Origin: Nymphaea colorata
Taxonomy: Eukaryota; Streptophyta; Magnoliopsida; Nymphaeales; Nymphaeaceae
Reading direction: 5' to 3'
Length of the DNA: 64,000 nt
Assembly (NCBI RefSeq): GCF_008831285.2
Contig: NC_045144.1
Location: 15,425,858 to 15,489,857 of the forward strand
Within the stretch, counting starts at the first letter, position 1; each line of letters opens with the position of its first letter. The position numbers were made by a program, and so were the translations under genes. Below are positions 24,908-36,313 of the stretch, one piece after another. The notes under the pieces were generated by a model. It worked only from the letters and a program-made list of their open reading frames with translations. It was not told where the DNA came from and made no database searches.

Positions 24908-25600
24908 TGTTGTAAAACAAGGTCCAAATTGCAAACAAAAATAGAGTGAAGTGTAAATTGTCACTTTGTAAACAGATTTGTATATGTGATATCAGGAGAG
25001 TGAATAGATAAATAAATCAACAGAGAAAAATAGAGAAACCAAGTCACACAGAAGACCCAAATTACGTGGTTGGAATAGACTGCTTGCCTTCCTACATCTA
25101 TGGTGAGAACACAACAAGATTCACTGTTATATGAAGCATCAAGTACAGTGAGATCAGAAAAACTGAAATAGATAAATCCGCTTATACAATAATGCTATAC
25201 TGAGTGACCCTCAGCCCCAAAATTCCATTTGTTATCTGTGTCCAAAAAAATTGAAGCTTACACTTTTTAAATGCAACAAAAAATAACTGTCCAAAAACCT
25301 TCACAAACCTCAAGTTCTCCAAGAGGATGAAGATCACTCGATCTCCCCACTCCACCTTTGGGTTACACCATCTATTAATGGAGAAACTGCAGCAAGCAAG
25401 AGAGCTAGGTGGTGGAGGCTCCATGTTTACAACCACTACTTCAGAAGCTCCACCAAAATCACATAAAGGTGAGAAACAAGAAAGGAAAAACAAAAAAGAA
25501 GTCGAACCCTTACATGAAGCAAAATGAGGGCTTTGAACAAAGACACAAATGTCCACTGTTGACTTGTATATCACCAAGTCAAAATAATAACAAAACTCCA
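24908..25600 (-). repeat. Copia 3' LTR
   Basis: It starts TGTTGTAAAACAAGGTCC and shares blocks with the other LTR throughout, including GATTTGTATATGTGATATCA, GACCCTCAGCCCCAAAA and CCATCTATTAATGGAGAAAC. The open stretches inside are LTR sequence and not genes. Confidence 0.85.
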
Positions 25601-25745
25601 ACTTTTTGGCTTGGTCTTAATCCAAAAATATATACGATCAATCTTGTTCAATATGAATGTCCATTCTCCCTGGGACTCCAAACATGTTAACATGGATAAA
25701 TCTGAGCCAGACAATGGTGAAATTTAGTTGTAGTGGAAGGTTTTG

Positions 25746-26645
25746 TCAACATGTTTGCCACTTTATGTTGTGACACCACCTTTTCTGTTGAATTTCAGCG
25801 TTTGCCACAAACTCCCTGATTTTATGGTATCTAACATCTACATGTATAGTTCTTGCATGATAAACTGGATCTTTAGCCAAACATATTGCACTTTGACTTT
25901 CACAATGTAATTTGACACTTTCCTGCATAATACCCAGTTCATTAACAAGTCCTCTTAACCAAACTACTTCTTTATCAGGTTCTACTTTAGCAATATACTT
26001 TGATTCAGTTGTCGATAAAGCAACAATATTTTGTAATGTAGCTTTCCAACTAATCGGGCCTCCATCTTGAGTAAATATGTATCCTTTGTAGATCTTCTTT
26101 TGTCTAAGTCACTTGCGTAGTCTGAATCAACATAGCCAATAAGAGCGTCAGAAGTATTTGTACCTACCTAAAATAATAAACCAAAATCTGATGAGCCATT
26201 CAAATATCACAAAATCCATTTTGCTACCTCACAAGGTCTTTGACCTGAATTTGCCTTATATCTGCTGACAACACTTACAGCCTGAGAAAAATCTAGCCTA
26301 GTGCAAATCATAGCATACATAAGACATCCAACTGTATTAGCATATGATATTTTATTCATAACTCTGTTCTCTTTTTCAGATTGGACACAATGTTTCAAAG
26401 ATAACTTAAACTATTGAGCAAGTGGAGTGTATATTTATTTTGCAATCTTCATATTGAATTTAGCCAACATTTTGTTAATATACTCCTTTTGTGTTAACGA
26501 CGGTTTCTTTTTCTCTCGATCTATATGAATTTTCATACCTAGAATTCTTTTGGTTGTCCCCAAATCTTTCATTTCAAATTCATTTCTAAATTCATATTTC
26601 AACTTAGTAATGCCTAACATGTGTTTGCATACTATAAGCATGTCT
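25746..26645 (-). pseudogene. Copia reverse transcriptase end and RNase H
   Basis: Minus-strand order: 26641-26435 FEMKDLGTTKRILGMKIHIDR..., the RT thumb motif. Then 26398-26207 NKISYANTVGCLMYAMICTRLDFSQAVSVVSRY, the end of RT. Then about 26150-26040 GYVDSDYASDLDKRRST, the RNase H start with its Asp residues. Finally 25928-25746 HCESQSAICLAKDPVYHARTIHVDVRYHKIRE, the RNase H C-terminus. Frame changes occur near 26090 and between blocks. Confidence 0.9.
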
Positions 26646-27609
26646 AATCATCCCAACATTTTACAAAAGAATATGTTATTTTACCCAAGTACGAAACCCA
26701 AAATTAGATGCAAGATTCAAATTTAAGATCCAACTTTTAGATCCAAATTAGATTTAAAACTCAAATTTATATCCGAATCGAGCATTTGAAACTTAAAATC
26801 CAAAATCGAGTTCAAAACAACAGAGTCTGGTGCTATAAGCGCTCCACGCGCATACACAGATCTCTCCTCGTTTCATGGTTCGTCCTCACACCAAAAATAT
26901 GTTTTTGCCTAAAACAAAGCCAATCACTCTTTTACAAAAAAAAAAGATGGTTTTCTGCAACGCGCATCGGGCAACTGGAGCATGCGCGATTGCGCATTGC
27001 GTATCGCATTACGCAATCGCCTGCGTCGCTGAAGCGCTGTTGCACCTGGTAGTGCTGGGAACACCCCTTCTCCTTTTTCTTGTGAAAAAAACCACCCTTT
27101 GGAGGACGGTTTTGGCATTTTTGGGTGGGCATTAGCCCTGCCCATGCCCCAAAGAGGTATTTGGAGGGCTAAGGGTCAATCCCACTTAGTCAAAACCTTT
27201 TTTGTTTAACAAAATGAAAATAATTCAAAATTATGTGAAATTCGGATGAAAATATTGTGAAATTCAAAAAAAATCAAATTTTGAGTTTTGTCTCCAAAAT
27301 TCTCTATAAATACCCCTCATTTTCCCCCTTTTGAACAAGAAGCTACATTGGGAAAACTCTAGTGCATTTTTACTTGAAAACTTAAAGTTATTTCCTTAGT
27401 TCTCTTCCTCCATTTCCCTTTTCTTCTTTTCATTTCTCTTTTCTTCTCCAAACTTGAAGCAAGCTTAATCAAGCTACAACCCTCTTTAAGGCATCATCTT
27501 GGAGCTTCACTCAAGGGGATCTTCAAGCTAAGGTGTTCATTTTTTCAAAAGTTATTCTCATTAGACGTATGTAGTCATCATCCCTCTCCTTTCTTTCACT
27601 TGTTTCCTT

Positions 27610-28320
27610 TTCTTTTCATTTCCCCATGGCCATATAAGATTACTTTAAAATCTCTATTTTGAAGTTAAAAAGTTATTCTTGATTGTACCGTGAGCATGAA
27701 GAGGTGAACTAGTCTTTTATTTTATGATTAAATCATGTTATTCCTTTTCTCGAATATAGTTTTGTTGTTGTTGCTCTTTCTTTTCTTGATTATTCTTTTC
27801 TTGATTATAGACTTGTTATGGTTCCCTCATTTCTTCTTTTCTTCATCTCATCATGGACATATAAGATAGTTTTAAAATCTCCATTTTGTAGTTAAAAAAC
27901 TATTCTTGAGTGCACTGGGAGTATAGGAAAGTGAAATGATATTTCATTTTATGATTAAATCACTCACTCTATTCTTAAATGTAGCATTGTTTTAGTTCTT
28001 TTCTTTTCTCTCTTCTTCATCTCCTCATGGCTATATGAGATAATTCTCAACATCTATCATAGAGTTAAGAAGTTATGCTCAAGTGCACTGGGAGCATGAG
28101 AAGATGAGATGATCATGTTCTCTTTTCTTGAATATAACATTGTTTTAGTTCATTTGTTTCCTCTCATTTTCATCTTCCCATTGTCATATGAGGTTGTTCT
28201 CAAACTTCTATTTTAGAGTCAATGAGCTATGTTCGAGTGCACCGAAAGCATGAGATGATGAGATGGTATTTACATTTTATGATAGAATATGTTCTCTTTA
28301 ATACTTAATGTTGCTTTACT
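27610..28320. repeat. Diverged minisatellite, four units of about 150-225 bp
   Basis: Each unit has a CATGGNCATATNAGAT-like block (about 27625, 27852, 28027, 28182). Next comes AGTTAAAAAGTTATTCTTGA or a variant, then AGTGCACTGGGAGCATGAGA or a variant, and often ATTTTATGATTAAATCA. Units have drifted strongly and differ in length. Confidence 0.75.
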
Positions 28321-28920
28321 TTAGATATATTGTTCATAGTTGCTTAATTTTTCTCTATTTCATATATGTGAATATACGGTGACAATGAGAGTGTGGTTTG
28401 GGATTCTCTCGTTATTATTGTGTTGATTAATTTTTTAGGTTGGGGCTTGTCCAACCTGAAAAAAACCTTTACGAATTTGTACATGTTAAAATGCATCTTC
28501 ATGTCATTACGTTTAGTTTTTTTTTTTTTTTTTGAATCACCCAATTAGAAATTCTAACGATGTCTCGTTATGTTGTTTGGTTTTTTTCCATACCCAACGA
28601 TGGAAGAAACATACACCCTTGTAACAAATGAAATAACTATGTTCTATGTTAATATATAAAAATATTTGAAATCATGTTTTCCAAAACATTTTCGAGAGAA
28701 CCCTCTTTAATGTGGCTTTGAAGTTTTAGTTTAGGCTCTTGCATGAGTCTAAACTCTCTTCCGACCTACATCAAACTTGAAGTCGGTTATTTTAAGTCAC
28801 TGCCTTAACGTTTAATCTCATGAAGACATACATATTATATACATATATGTACACACGATGATTTCCTTTATCATTCTCTCTTTATGTTTACATAGTTTAT
28901 TTTATAATTTTTTGTATCAA

Positions 28921-28925
<5 letters not shown>

Positions 28926-28956
<31 letters not shown>

Positions 28957-29019
28957 ACTTTTTTTCTCTAAAATCTTTTATTTCTCTTTTCAAGTCAAAT
29001 GTCTTCACCTACAAATTTC

Positions 29020-29059
<40 letters not shown>
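28926..29059. repeat. Two (TA)n microsatellites
   Basis: TA runs at 28926-28951 and 29022-29058, separated by T-rich sequence. Confidence 0.95.
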
Positions 29060-29061
<2 letters not shown>

Positions 29062-29480
29062 CTATTTCTATTCAAATCAATGTTATTTTTGCAATCCTCC
29101 ATATATATGTGTATATGTGATAGTATATACACATGTACTTGCATATTTTCTATCTCCTTCTTTTTCTCTCTTTTTTTTGAAAGTTTCACTCTCCTTCTCT
29201 ACTTAAATTCAAACCTCATTTTCATAAACTAGTACTCACCTGACCAAAAATGGAAAGGTTAAGACTGTCTTGAAAGGTCAGGACTCAACTCAAATAGTAG
29301 AATCTGGCGAGATATCATCAAGGAGATCGAGAAACTGGATAAAGGCGACTGGTGATGCCTACGTCTGTCTGGAAGCCAGCCTCTGCTGTCATTCTCTCTC
29401 TTCTTTGGTGGCCCTCGTCCGTCCTTAATTTAATTTAAAAGACGCGCTCCTCGTATTCATTTGTATTGGTTGGTCTTTTT

Positions 29481-29491
29481 ATGTGTGTGTG

Positions 29492-29523
<32 letters not shown>
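29481..29523. repeat. (GT)n microsatellite
   Basis: About 42 bp of GT with one TTTGTG interruption. Confidence 0.95.
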
Positions 29524-29954
29524 AATACATATTTCTCTTTTTTTAAAATCTTTGATTTTGTGGTTTTCAAGATCTTTTTCTCACTCTCCTTCTTTATATT
29601 TTCTTATGATCAAGTATTTCATCTTTCGCATTGTTTTGGACATTTTTCTTCTCCAAGATCATTTTCATTTGCCGATTTTACTAAGACAACAACTCAAGTA
29701 ATGACTCAATATTGAATTCATGTTTGATGCTTTACAACCCCAATCCAATTTAAAAAACTTTTCTTTTTTTTTGTCAAAATGTTTATGTTAACTATAAAAA
29801 AAATCTTAAGTGTATGTTGTGGTAGGAATGTTTTGCTTTCTTCCAATCATATAAGATCAATGCATGCATGCATTCACCTTCACTTAATATCACAAATAAG
29901 CATAATCACATCTCTAAAAGAACTTAAGTAAGATGAGATGAAGCTCCAACTAGG

Positions 29955-30300
29955 TGATAATCGAATTAGAGCAAAACTTTAAACTTAAAGCCTTAAGAGA
30001 ACACTAAAATGACTTCAAATGATTTCCCAAGCTTTTCAAATGATATTTACAAAGATTTTTCAATTCTAATTGTCCTCAAAATATTTCACTTTCTTAAGTA
30101 ATTCTTCAAGAAACTTTTCAAAAGTTTAAAATATCAAACTTTCAACATTTTTCTCAAACATTACACCACATGCAGAATGAAAAAGATGTTCAAGCCAAAA
30201 CAAATACATCAAGGATAAATATAGCCCTTGGGTTGATTACCCCCGGTAAAAGCGCCGAGAATAATCGATCCTAGTACCGACGGGCGAGTCTCTTTCTCTC
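29955..30300. repeat. Inverted-repeat arm (partner about 30845-31150)
   Basis: Matching landmarks in opposite orientation: CTTAAGAGAACACTAAAATG here with a reverse counterpart at about 31125-31145, CACCACATGCAGAATGAAAA with a counterpart at about 30960-30985, and CCCTTGGGTTGATTACCCCC with TGTAACCAATCCAAGGG at about 30901. The arms are imperfect, perhaps 75-80 percent identical. Confidence 0.7.
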
Positions 30301-30339
30301 TTATTTTTAAATCTCATTTTTCTGGAGCATTCCAAAAAA

Positions 30340-30740
30340 CCAAAAGTTTTGGGGATGCGAACAACATGTCATCCACATAAAGCATCAAAATAATAATAGA
30401 ACCATCATTTAAAAAACAAAAATAAACACAATTGTCATATCTGCTCCTATTGTAACATGTGCTAGCATAAAGGTGTCAAATCTTTTATACTACTATTGTG
30501 GTAGTTGCTTCAAACCATAGAGTGATCATTTCAATTTGCATGCCAACTTTTAGTTTTTCGCTCGAATAAATCCTTCTGGTTCCTACCTATATATTTTTTA
30601 TTTTAGGCTACCATGTAAAAATATAGTTTTAACATCTAGTTGTTTGAGTTCCAAAAAATCTACTCATTTTTTCTAAAACCCTTGGCCACTAGTATGGCCT
30701 TGTACCATGGTGGTTTTTTTGCACTGCAAGATTCTTTTAT
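30340..30740 (-). pseudogene. Copia reverse transcriptase, middle part
   Basis: The minus strand gives VKTIFLHG, then SLYGLKQ, then a FDTFML stretch, and ends in a FMWMT/YVDDML-like active-site region near 30365. These are the LDVKTAFLHG, LYGLKQ and YVDD motifs of Copia RT, interrupted by stops. Confidence 0.8.
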
Positions 30741-30844
30741 TAAAAACACCCACTGGCATCCTGTCATTTTTTTTTGCATCCCCAAAAATTTATTTTAGTC
30801 TTCGGACTACTTCAAAAAAATGATGTTTTATTTTGAAATGAGAG

Positions 30845-31150
30845 AGAAAGGTTCTCGCCTGTTGGTACGAAAATTGGCCATTCCCGGTGCTTTTACTAGA
30901 TGTAACCAATCCAAGGGCTATGTTTATTCTTTATGCATTTCGTTTTTGCTTAAACAGCTTTTCATTCTAAATGCGATGTGGTGTTTGAAAAAATATTAAA
31001 GATTTGATGTTTCAAATTTTTAAAAAAGTTTTGAAGAATCATTTGAGAATATAAAATACTTCGATTTGGAAAAACTTTACAAATATCATCTGGAAAGATT
31101 TGAAGATCATTTTTTTTAAGTTGATTTAATGTTCTCTTAAGAATTTAAGT
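30845..31150. repeat. Inverted-repeat arm (partner about 29955-30300)
   Basis: Second arm of the pair. Together they bracket about 0.54 kb of Copia RT sequence. Confidence 0.7.
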
Positions 31151-31199
31151 ATGTTTGAGATTTTGTACTGTAAAGTTGAATAATTAATTTATTGAAGGC

Positions 31200-31560
31200 A
31201 TTCAGATGCTCAAGCAGATTTGTTCCATCAATCATACATAAACTAAAGAGCTGTTTTTTCAAATACAATTTATTTGTGAGAGACTTCAACGTATACAATT
31301 TTTCTACACAAATCAGTCATAGTATCTACATCTGCAATATCATACATTACCTCATTAGCTAGACAAAGCTGAATTGTACTCATTGCCTTCAAATCTAACT
31401 CATCCCAACTAGCATCTTTCATCCCTGATTTATCTTTTCCAAGCAAAGCTTTTATGCAGGTTATTCTGTACCAAAATGGCTTTTACACACTTTTTCCACA
31501 AACCAAAATCAATCTTTCCATCAAACTTCTCCACCTCAAACTTAGTCATTGACATATTTG
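31200..31560 (-). pseudogene. Copia gag start
   Basis: On the minus strand from about 31555: MSMTKFEVEKFDGKIDFGLW, then KAILVQNNL, and after a frame change SGMKDASWDELDLKAMSTIQ and LCLANEVMYDIADVDTM. This is the N-terminal gag region of Copia polyproteins (F.G..Y..W...m...L). Frameshift near 31450. Confidence 0.8.
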
Positions 31561-31610
31561 ATGTCACAGTCATTAAGACCAACTATCACAAACACAAAGA
31601 TTGCAACCTG

Positions 31611-31622
31611 GTTCTGATACCA
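31611..31622 (-). other. Primer-binding site of the Copia element
   Basis: On the minus strand TGGTATCAGAAC lies two bases after the 5' LTR. It matches the usual initiator-Met tRNA site TGGTATCAGAGC except for one base. Confidence 0.75.
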
Positions 31623-31624
31623 GA

Positions 31625-32330
31625 TGTTGTAAAATAAGGTCCAGATTGCAAACAAAAACAAAGTAACGTCTAAACAGTCAATCTATAAATAGATTTGTGT
31701 ATGTGATATCAAGAGAGTGAATAAATAAATAAACCGGCAGATAGACAAATAGAGAAACCAAGTCACATAGAAGACACAAATTATGTGGTTCAGATAGGTT
31801 GTTTGTCTTCCTACATCGATGAGGAGATCACAGTAGGATTCACTATTATATGAATCATCAAGTACAGTGAGATCAGAGAAGCTGAAACAAACAAATTGGC
31901 TTACAAAATAATGTTGTTACGTGGTGACCCTCAGCCCCAAAAATCTCTCTTTCATCTGTACACAAAAAACTGAAACATACACTTTTCCAATGCAGTAGAA
32001 AATAGCTGCCAAAAACCTTCACAAACCTGACGTTCTCCAAGAGGATGAAGTTCACTCGATCACTAGGCTGCACCATTGGATTACACCATCTATTAATGGA
32101 GAAACTGTATCAAGTGAGAGAGCTGGGTGGTGAGGCTCTATATTTATGGCCACTACTTGAAAAGCTCCACCAAAATCGCATACCACAACATAAAGGTGAG
32201 AAACCAGAAAGGGGGAAACAAAACGAATTATAACCCTTACATAAAGCAAATTTAGAGCTTTGAACAAGACACAAATGCCCACAGTTGACTTGTATATGAC
32301 CAAGTCTAAACAATAGCAAGCTCTGCCAAT
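31625..32330 (-). repeat. Copia 5' LTR
   Basis: It starts TGTTGTAAAATAAGGTCC and follows the 3' LTR to the CAAATGCCCACAGTTGACTT region. The two LTRs differ at many positions and by small indels, implying an old insertion. Confidence 0.85.
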
Positions 32331-32340
32331 TACCACCAGC

Positions 32341-33868
32341 AATGAGTGCCCTGACCATTACTTCCATCAAAAGAGCAGCAACTTCTTCAGAACACTAAGT
32401 GAACACTAAGTGGTTGCTTTCTCTCTCTTTCTCTCTCATTGATCTAGCTCCTTAATTCAGATACATTTGTGTGAGGTTCCATGATCTATGGTGCTATGTT
32501 AATCTTCTATTAGCTATTTCTCCTCTTCTGTTCTCTTCTCATGTCTTGCAAGGATGAATGGTACTCATGATCTGGGGTGAAATTGAGGGAGATGGAGGTT
32601 GCTTGTGCAGCTGTGTTTTGAGTGGAACGCCAGTTGCTTATCACTGGGCGTATTTTTTTCATAATAATATTAGTTTGTACACCAATGTGGAACATATTAC
32701 CAGGTTTGCTTTTTTACCCAACCTAGTTATATGCACCATACTGGTGCACAAAATTTTCATGCGCAACTATAGTTATGACGAAAATACTCTCAGTTCACAT
32801 AGAAAAAGGAAACCTTTTGTGAAGACAAAAATAGAAATAAAAAAAATAAAATGACTAAAAAGGAGAATCCTTTTCAGAAAAGGGCTCATGCATTTTCCTT
32901 TACACTCATGAATTGAAGTTTGTTCACAACCCTTGTGTCCACTGCAACATAGACCACCAGAATGAACTTTTTTTGGTTAGATCATGCATCAGCCATCACT
33001 ATAACAATCTCAGGAGGAATTTCAGACACAACCCCTTTCTTTAACACATCAATGCAAGGCTCCAACTGAACAATAATCCTGAATTTGCCTACATTCGAAG
33101 CTGAATCCAGATTCAGGTTCGGATCATGGTTCTGGGTGTAACATTTCTTAGGAACTTCAATTCTGAGAATGATTATGGAAGTAAAAATAGCATCATTAGA
33201 GAAGCAAACATGGCTGAGTTTACGGTGCCAAGGGTCGGTCCATGGTCAAACCTCGTCGGAGATCAGGAAGGCCTTTTTTTCTGTTCCTAGTTTCTATAAT
33301 TTTTCATTTTTAATTCAGATATTTTGATTTGGACGGGCAATTTTATAAATTAGTCTTCTAATTTAATTCTTTCTATTGAAAACGTTTGTCAACTTGTTAG
33401 GCTTCAAAAGTTGAGTGTATTCGCAAATGTGTTGTGCAGTCATTTGTAATTTAAAAAAAAAAAGATCAACATTCAATAAAGAAATTGGATTCGATTTGGA
33501 TTTAGGAAATGGCATTAGATCAGATTCATATTCAGATTTGGATTTAAATAAATATCCTATCACATTCGTATTCGGGTTTTTATTTGGATAAGATGTAATT
33601 ACGTATATCCAATGTGTATACATTTTGACGGTCAGTCCTTCACATATCAATTTGTATTTGACTTAAAAGTCAGATTTAGATTCAGATTCAGACATGAATT
33701 TAGAAATTGAATTGGAATTGTAAAATTCAATTCAGATTGTTAACAGCCCGACCCACTATTAGGGATGATCTTTGCGGGGCCAGGTAGCAGGAGCCCGAAC
33801 TGACTTGTTTGGTCATTTCCCTGCAACATGACTCCCTCTCTCTGTTGCACTCATTCACACTCCATTGA
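32341..33868. other. Gene-free spacer
   Basis: About 33450-33730 resembles the AT-rich ATTTAAGAAATGACAT... repeat seen upstream of class A LHCB1 genes (for example 41150 and 61450). No gene recognised. Confidence 0.45.
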
Positions 33869-34042
33869 CAGTGGTTGAGCCAAGTTGTAGCTGGTGTGGG
33901 CAATTGCCCACACTAGCCCACCAAATTTACATTATTTACATATACAAACTTCATTAATTTTTAGTTTTTTATGTGTGAGTGCCCCTTAAAAATTGACATT
34001 TAAACTTGTAGTGCCCCTCAGCCACAAATTTTTCTGCTACTG
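33869..34042 (+). mobile_element. hAT-like MITE, 174 bp
   Basis: Left end CAGTGGTTGAGCC and right end TTTCTGCTACTG are imperfect inverted termini of the CAGTGGCGGAGCC type. The interior has the palindrome GTGGGCAATTGCCCAC and TGCCCCTCAGCCAC. The flanks TCCATTGA and TCCACCGG agree at four of eight positions, a decayed 8-bp target duplication. Confidence 0.7.
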
Positions 34043-35278
34043 TCCACCGGTCCCTTTTGTAATTTGAGTTTTCATATGTGATCGTACTTACTGATTTAGT
34101 AGGGCAGAGTGCAAAAGCAAGTCATTTTTCAGGTAGGATGCGTTTTTGGAGCCCTTCGAAAAATCAACAGTTTTTATCACAGCAAAAACTGGAAGATAAA
34201 CAATGAAGAACTTCTACTTGAGAATTAAAGAAAAATTTGTAATAAATAAGAAGTCATAAACATTTTGGCATATCCAAATTATGAGTTAAAACACAATTGA
34301 TGTGATTATTTTCATCTATATAATGTTGTCCTAGCTAGAACAAAGTTGCCTTGGATATCATATTGGTAAGAAACATAGTTGTTCATAAAAGAGAGAGAGT
34401 GAGAGGGATTGAGCATAACATTACAATTGAACATTATCAACAAAGTGATTGTTCAGTTTCCAAAAGGGGTTCGCTTGTCTACAAATAATTTTCCCAAGAT
34501 ATCCATATCTTTTTCATATATTTTACTTGCGTGCCAATTGAAATCAGATATTTTCAATGTCTCACATGATCCTCTTAAGCTCTAAAACGTATGATCAATG
34601 AACTAGCGGTCAATGTCTTTACAGAAAGTCTTTCAATGACAATAATGCAAAACTATCACTTGCAAAAGTGATTAAATTTTTTCTTCAATGGTCTTTAAGC
34701 ACGCATGTCACGGAAGATGCAACAATTTAGTCCAACATAGGGAGGAGGCCTGATGCGTGTACCAGATCAAACAGAGTTCTGTGTGTTCGGGACGATGTGC
34801 TGATCGCATCCAAATCTGATTATATATGCACAGGCTCCTGTTAGCTTTCTTGCACAGTCGTGCACGTAACCATCTCTCAACATCTAGTGGACAAAATAAT
34901 AAATTGCATCTTTTGTTGTATTCATTTTGTTCTAGTAGGCAAGGGTTGTTCTTTATGTTTCTAAGAGCATTATTGTAATTTCAGGCACCCAAACCTAAGG
35001 GACGTGTTTGGAGCTCAAACACAGGACCAGTTTGGCAATATATCACCAATATGATAATTCCAGGTAGGCATTTTAATTTCTCGGATAACTTATCAACGAT
35101 GTGGGCCTAACAATTCCAACCAATGTGAAAGCAGAACTTGCGATGGGACATGATAACTTATCCGAACTGGGCCAATATCCAATCAACATACCGCCTGTGG
35201 ACCCCACATTTATTTTGATCGGACTGAGGCCGTGATCCAGATCCAATTTCCGGATACCAAATACGAAATGGTGAGCTG
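34043..35278. other. Duplicated spacer upstream of LHCB1 copy 1
   Basis: About 34575-34810 resembles 47780-48060 and, partly, 60630-60720 (shared words include GATGCAA, GTGTTCGG and ACGGTGTG). About 35060-35110 (GGCATTTTAATTTCT) recurs at 41020, 41585, 48510 and 61310. It is the shared upstream unit of class A genes. Confidence 0.65.
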
Positions 35279-35423
35279 CAAGAGTGGGGCCCATAAAATC
35301 AGAAAAATATCGACCTCTCGATTTTCAAGAACCTCATAAATCAAGGGAGCCAATCAGAACCAAGATATTGATTTCATTGGATAAGGTGGGCACAACGGCT
35401 AGTATTCTGTCAGCTAATATAAG
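35279..35423 (+). promoter_or_regulatory. LHCB1: Class A promoter of LHCB1 copy 1
   Basis: CCAAT at 35350 and inverted ATTGG at 35376 are 26 nt apart. The ATTGG runs into GATAAG (35380-35385), an I-box found only in this class A copy. The G-box position carries CAAGAG (35279). AAAATATCG at about 35304 is one base off the evening element. The TATA-like TATAAG is at 35418-35423. Confidence 0.7.
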
Positions 35424-35515
35424 AGCGCCACCAACCAGGTCTCATGCACCTTCAAGCGCTCACTCAACCCACTCATCTACCACCATCCTTGGAACTACCC
35501 TCACCCACTCCAAAG

Positions 35516-36313
35516 ATGGCGACCATGGCTCTCTCCTCTCCCACCCTCGCAGGCAGGGCTGTCAACATTGCTCCATCTTCCTCCGAGCTTCTCGGTGATG
35601 GCCGTGTCACAATGAGAAAGTCCGTTGCAAAGCCCAAGCCCGTCTCCTCCGGTAGCCCCTGGTATGGTCCAGACCGTGTTAAGTACCTCGGCCCCCTCTC
35701 CGGTGAAGCTCCTTCCTACCTCACCGGTGAATTCCCTGGTGACTATGGTTGGGACACCGCTGGTCTCTCTGCTGACCCAGAGACCTTTGCCAAGAACAGG
35801 GAGCTCGAGGTGATCCATGCCAGGTGGGCTATGTTGGGTGCACTTGGGTGTGTCTTCCCTGAGTTGCTCGCTAGGAACGGAGTCAAGTTCGGCGAGGCTG
35901 TCTGGTTCAAGGCCGGTGCTCAGATCTTCACTGAGGGAGGACTTGACTACTTGGGCAACCCCAGCTTGATCCACGCTCAGAGCATCCTGGCTATCTGGGC
36001 TACACAGGTCATTCTCATGGGTGCAGTCGAGGGGTACCGCATTGCTGGCGGACCGCTTGGTGAGGTGACCGACCCATTGTACCCAGGTGGTAGCTTCGAC
36101 CCACTAGGTTTGGCCGATGACCCCGAAGCTTTCGCAGAGTTGAAGGTGAAGGAAATCAAGAATGGCAGACTTGCCATGTTCTCCATGTTGGGGTTCTTTG
36201 TTCAGGCCATTGTGACCGGAAAGGGTCCATTGGAGAATCTGGCAGACCACTTGGCGGACCCAGTCAACAACAACGCCTGGGCCTATGCTACCAACTTTGT
36301 TCCCGGCAAGTGA
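35516..36313 (+). CDS. LHCB1: LHCB1 copy 1, LHCII chlorophyll a/b-binding protein
   Basis: The 265-residue preprotein is imported into chloroplasts and inserted in thylakoids, where trimers bind chlorophyll a/b and carotenoids and feed photosystem II. A Ser/Thr-rich transit peptide (about 1-33) precedes mature RKSVAKPK. The trimerisation motif WYGPDR is at 49-54. Helix B (about 89-120) has ligands Glu98 and His101 with Arg103. Helix C (about 152-175) has Gln164, Glu172 and Arg175. Helix A (about 204-235) has Glu213, Asn216, Arg218 and Gln230, and His245 lies in the final amphipathic helix. The gene is intronless, as type I LHCB genes are. ATG 35516 (AAGATGGC) is chosen because it starts the transit peptide at family length; upstream in-frame codons are leader. 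Private changes are Thr139 for Ser and Leu225 for Phe. Confidence 0.97.
   Translation: MATMALSSPTLAGRAVNIAPSSSELLGDGRVTMRKSVAKPKPVSSGSPWYGPDRVKYLGPLSGEAPSYLTGEFPGDYGWDTAGLSADPETFAKNRELEVIHARWAMLGALGCVFPELLARNGVKFGEAVWFKAGAQIFTEGGLDYLGNPSLIHAQSILAIWATQVILMGAVEGYRIAGGPLGEVTDPLYPGGSFDPLGLADDPEAFAELKVKEIKNGRLAMFSMLGFFVQAIVTGKGPLENLADHLADPVNNNAWAYATNFVPGK

Larger units (their letters stand above)
26646..29950. mobile_element. Sequence nested in the Copia element, origin unclear
   Basis: The Copia RT reading breaks after the YVDDML region and resumes at 26641, so this stretch was probably inserted. A promoter-like CTCTATAAATACCCC at about 27301, GAAGCTACATTGGG and a following pyrimidine-rich leader look like an LTR or leader of another retroelement, but I found no coding domain and no second LTR. 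Confidence 0.5.
24908..32340 (-). mobile_element. Copia LTR retrotransposon, broken, with nested sequence
   Basis: Two direct LTR-like copies (24908 to about 25600 and 31625 to about 32330) bound the element, which reads on the minus strand. Order from the right: LTR, primer-binding site, gag start, RT middle, nested sequence, RT end and RNase H, LTR. The gag-pol order with RT before RNase H and the absence of an integrase after RNase H fit Copia. Integrase and protease are not recognisable. Frames carry stops and shifts, so the element is not autonomous. The outer LTR edge at about 32340 is approximate. Confidence 0.85.
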
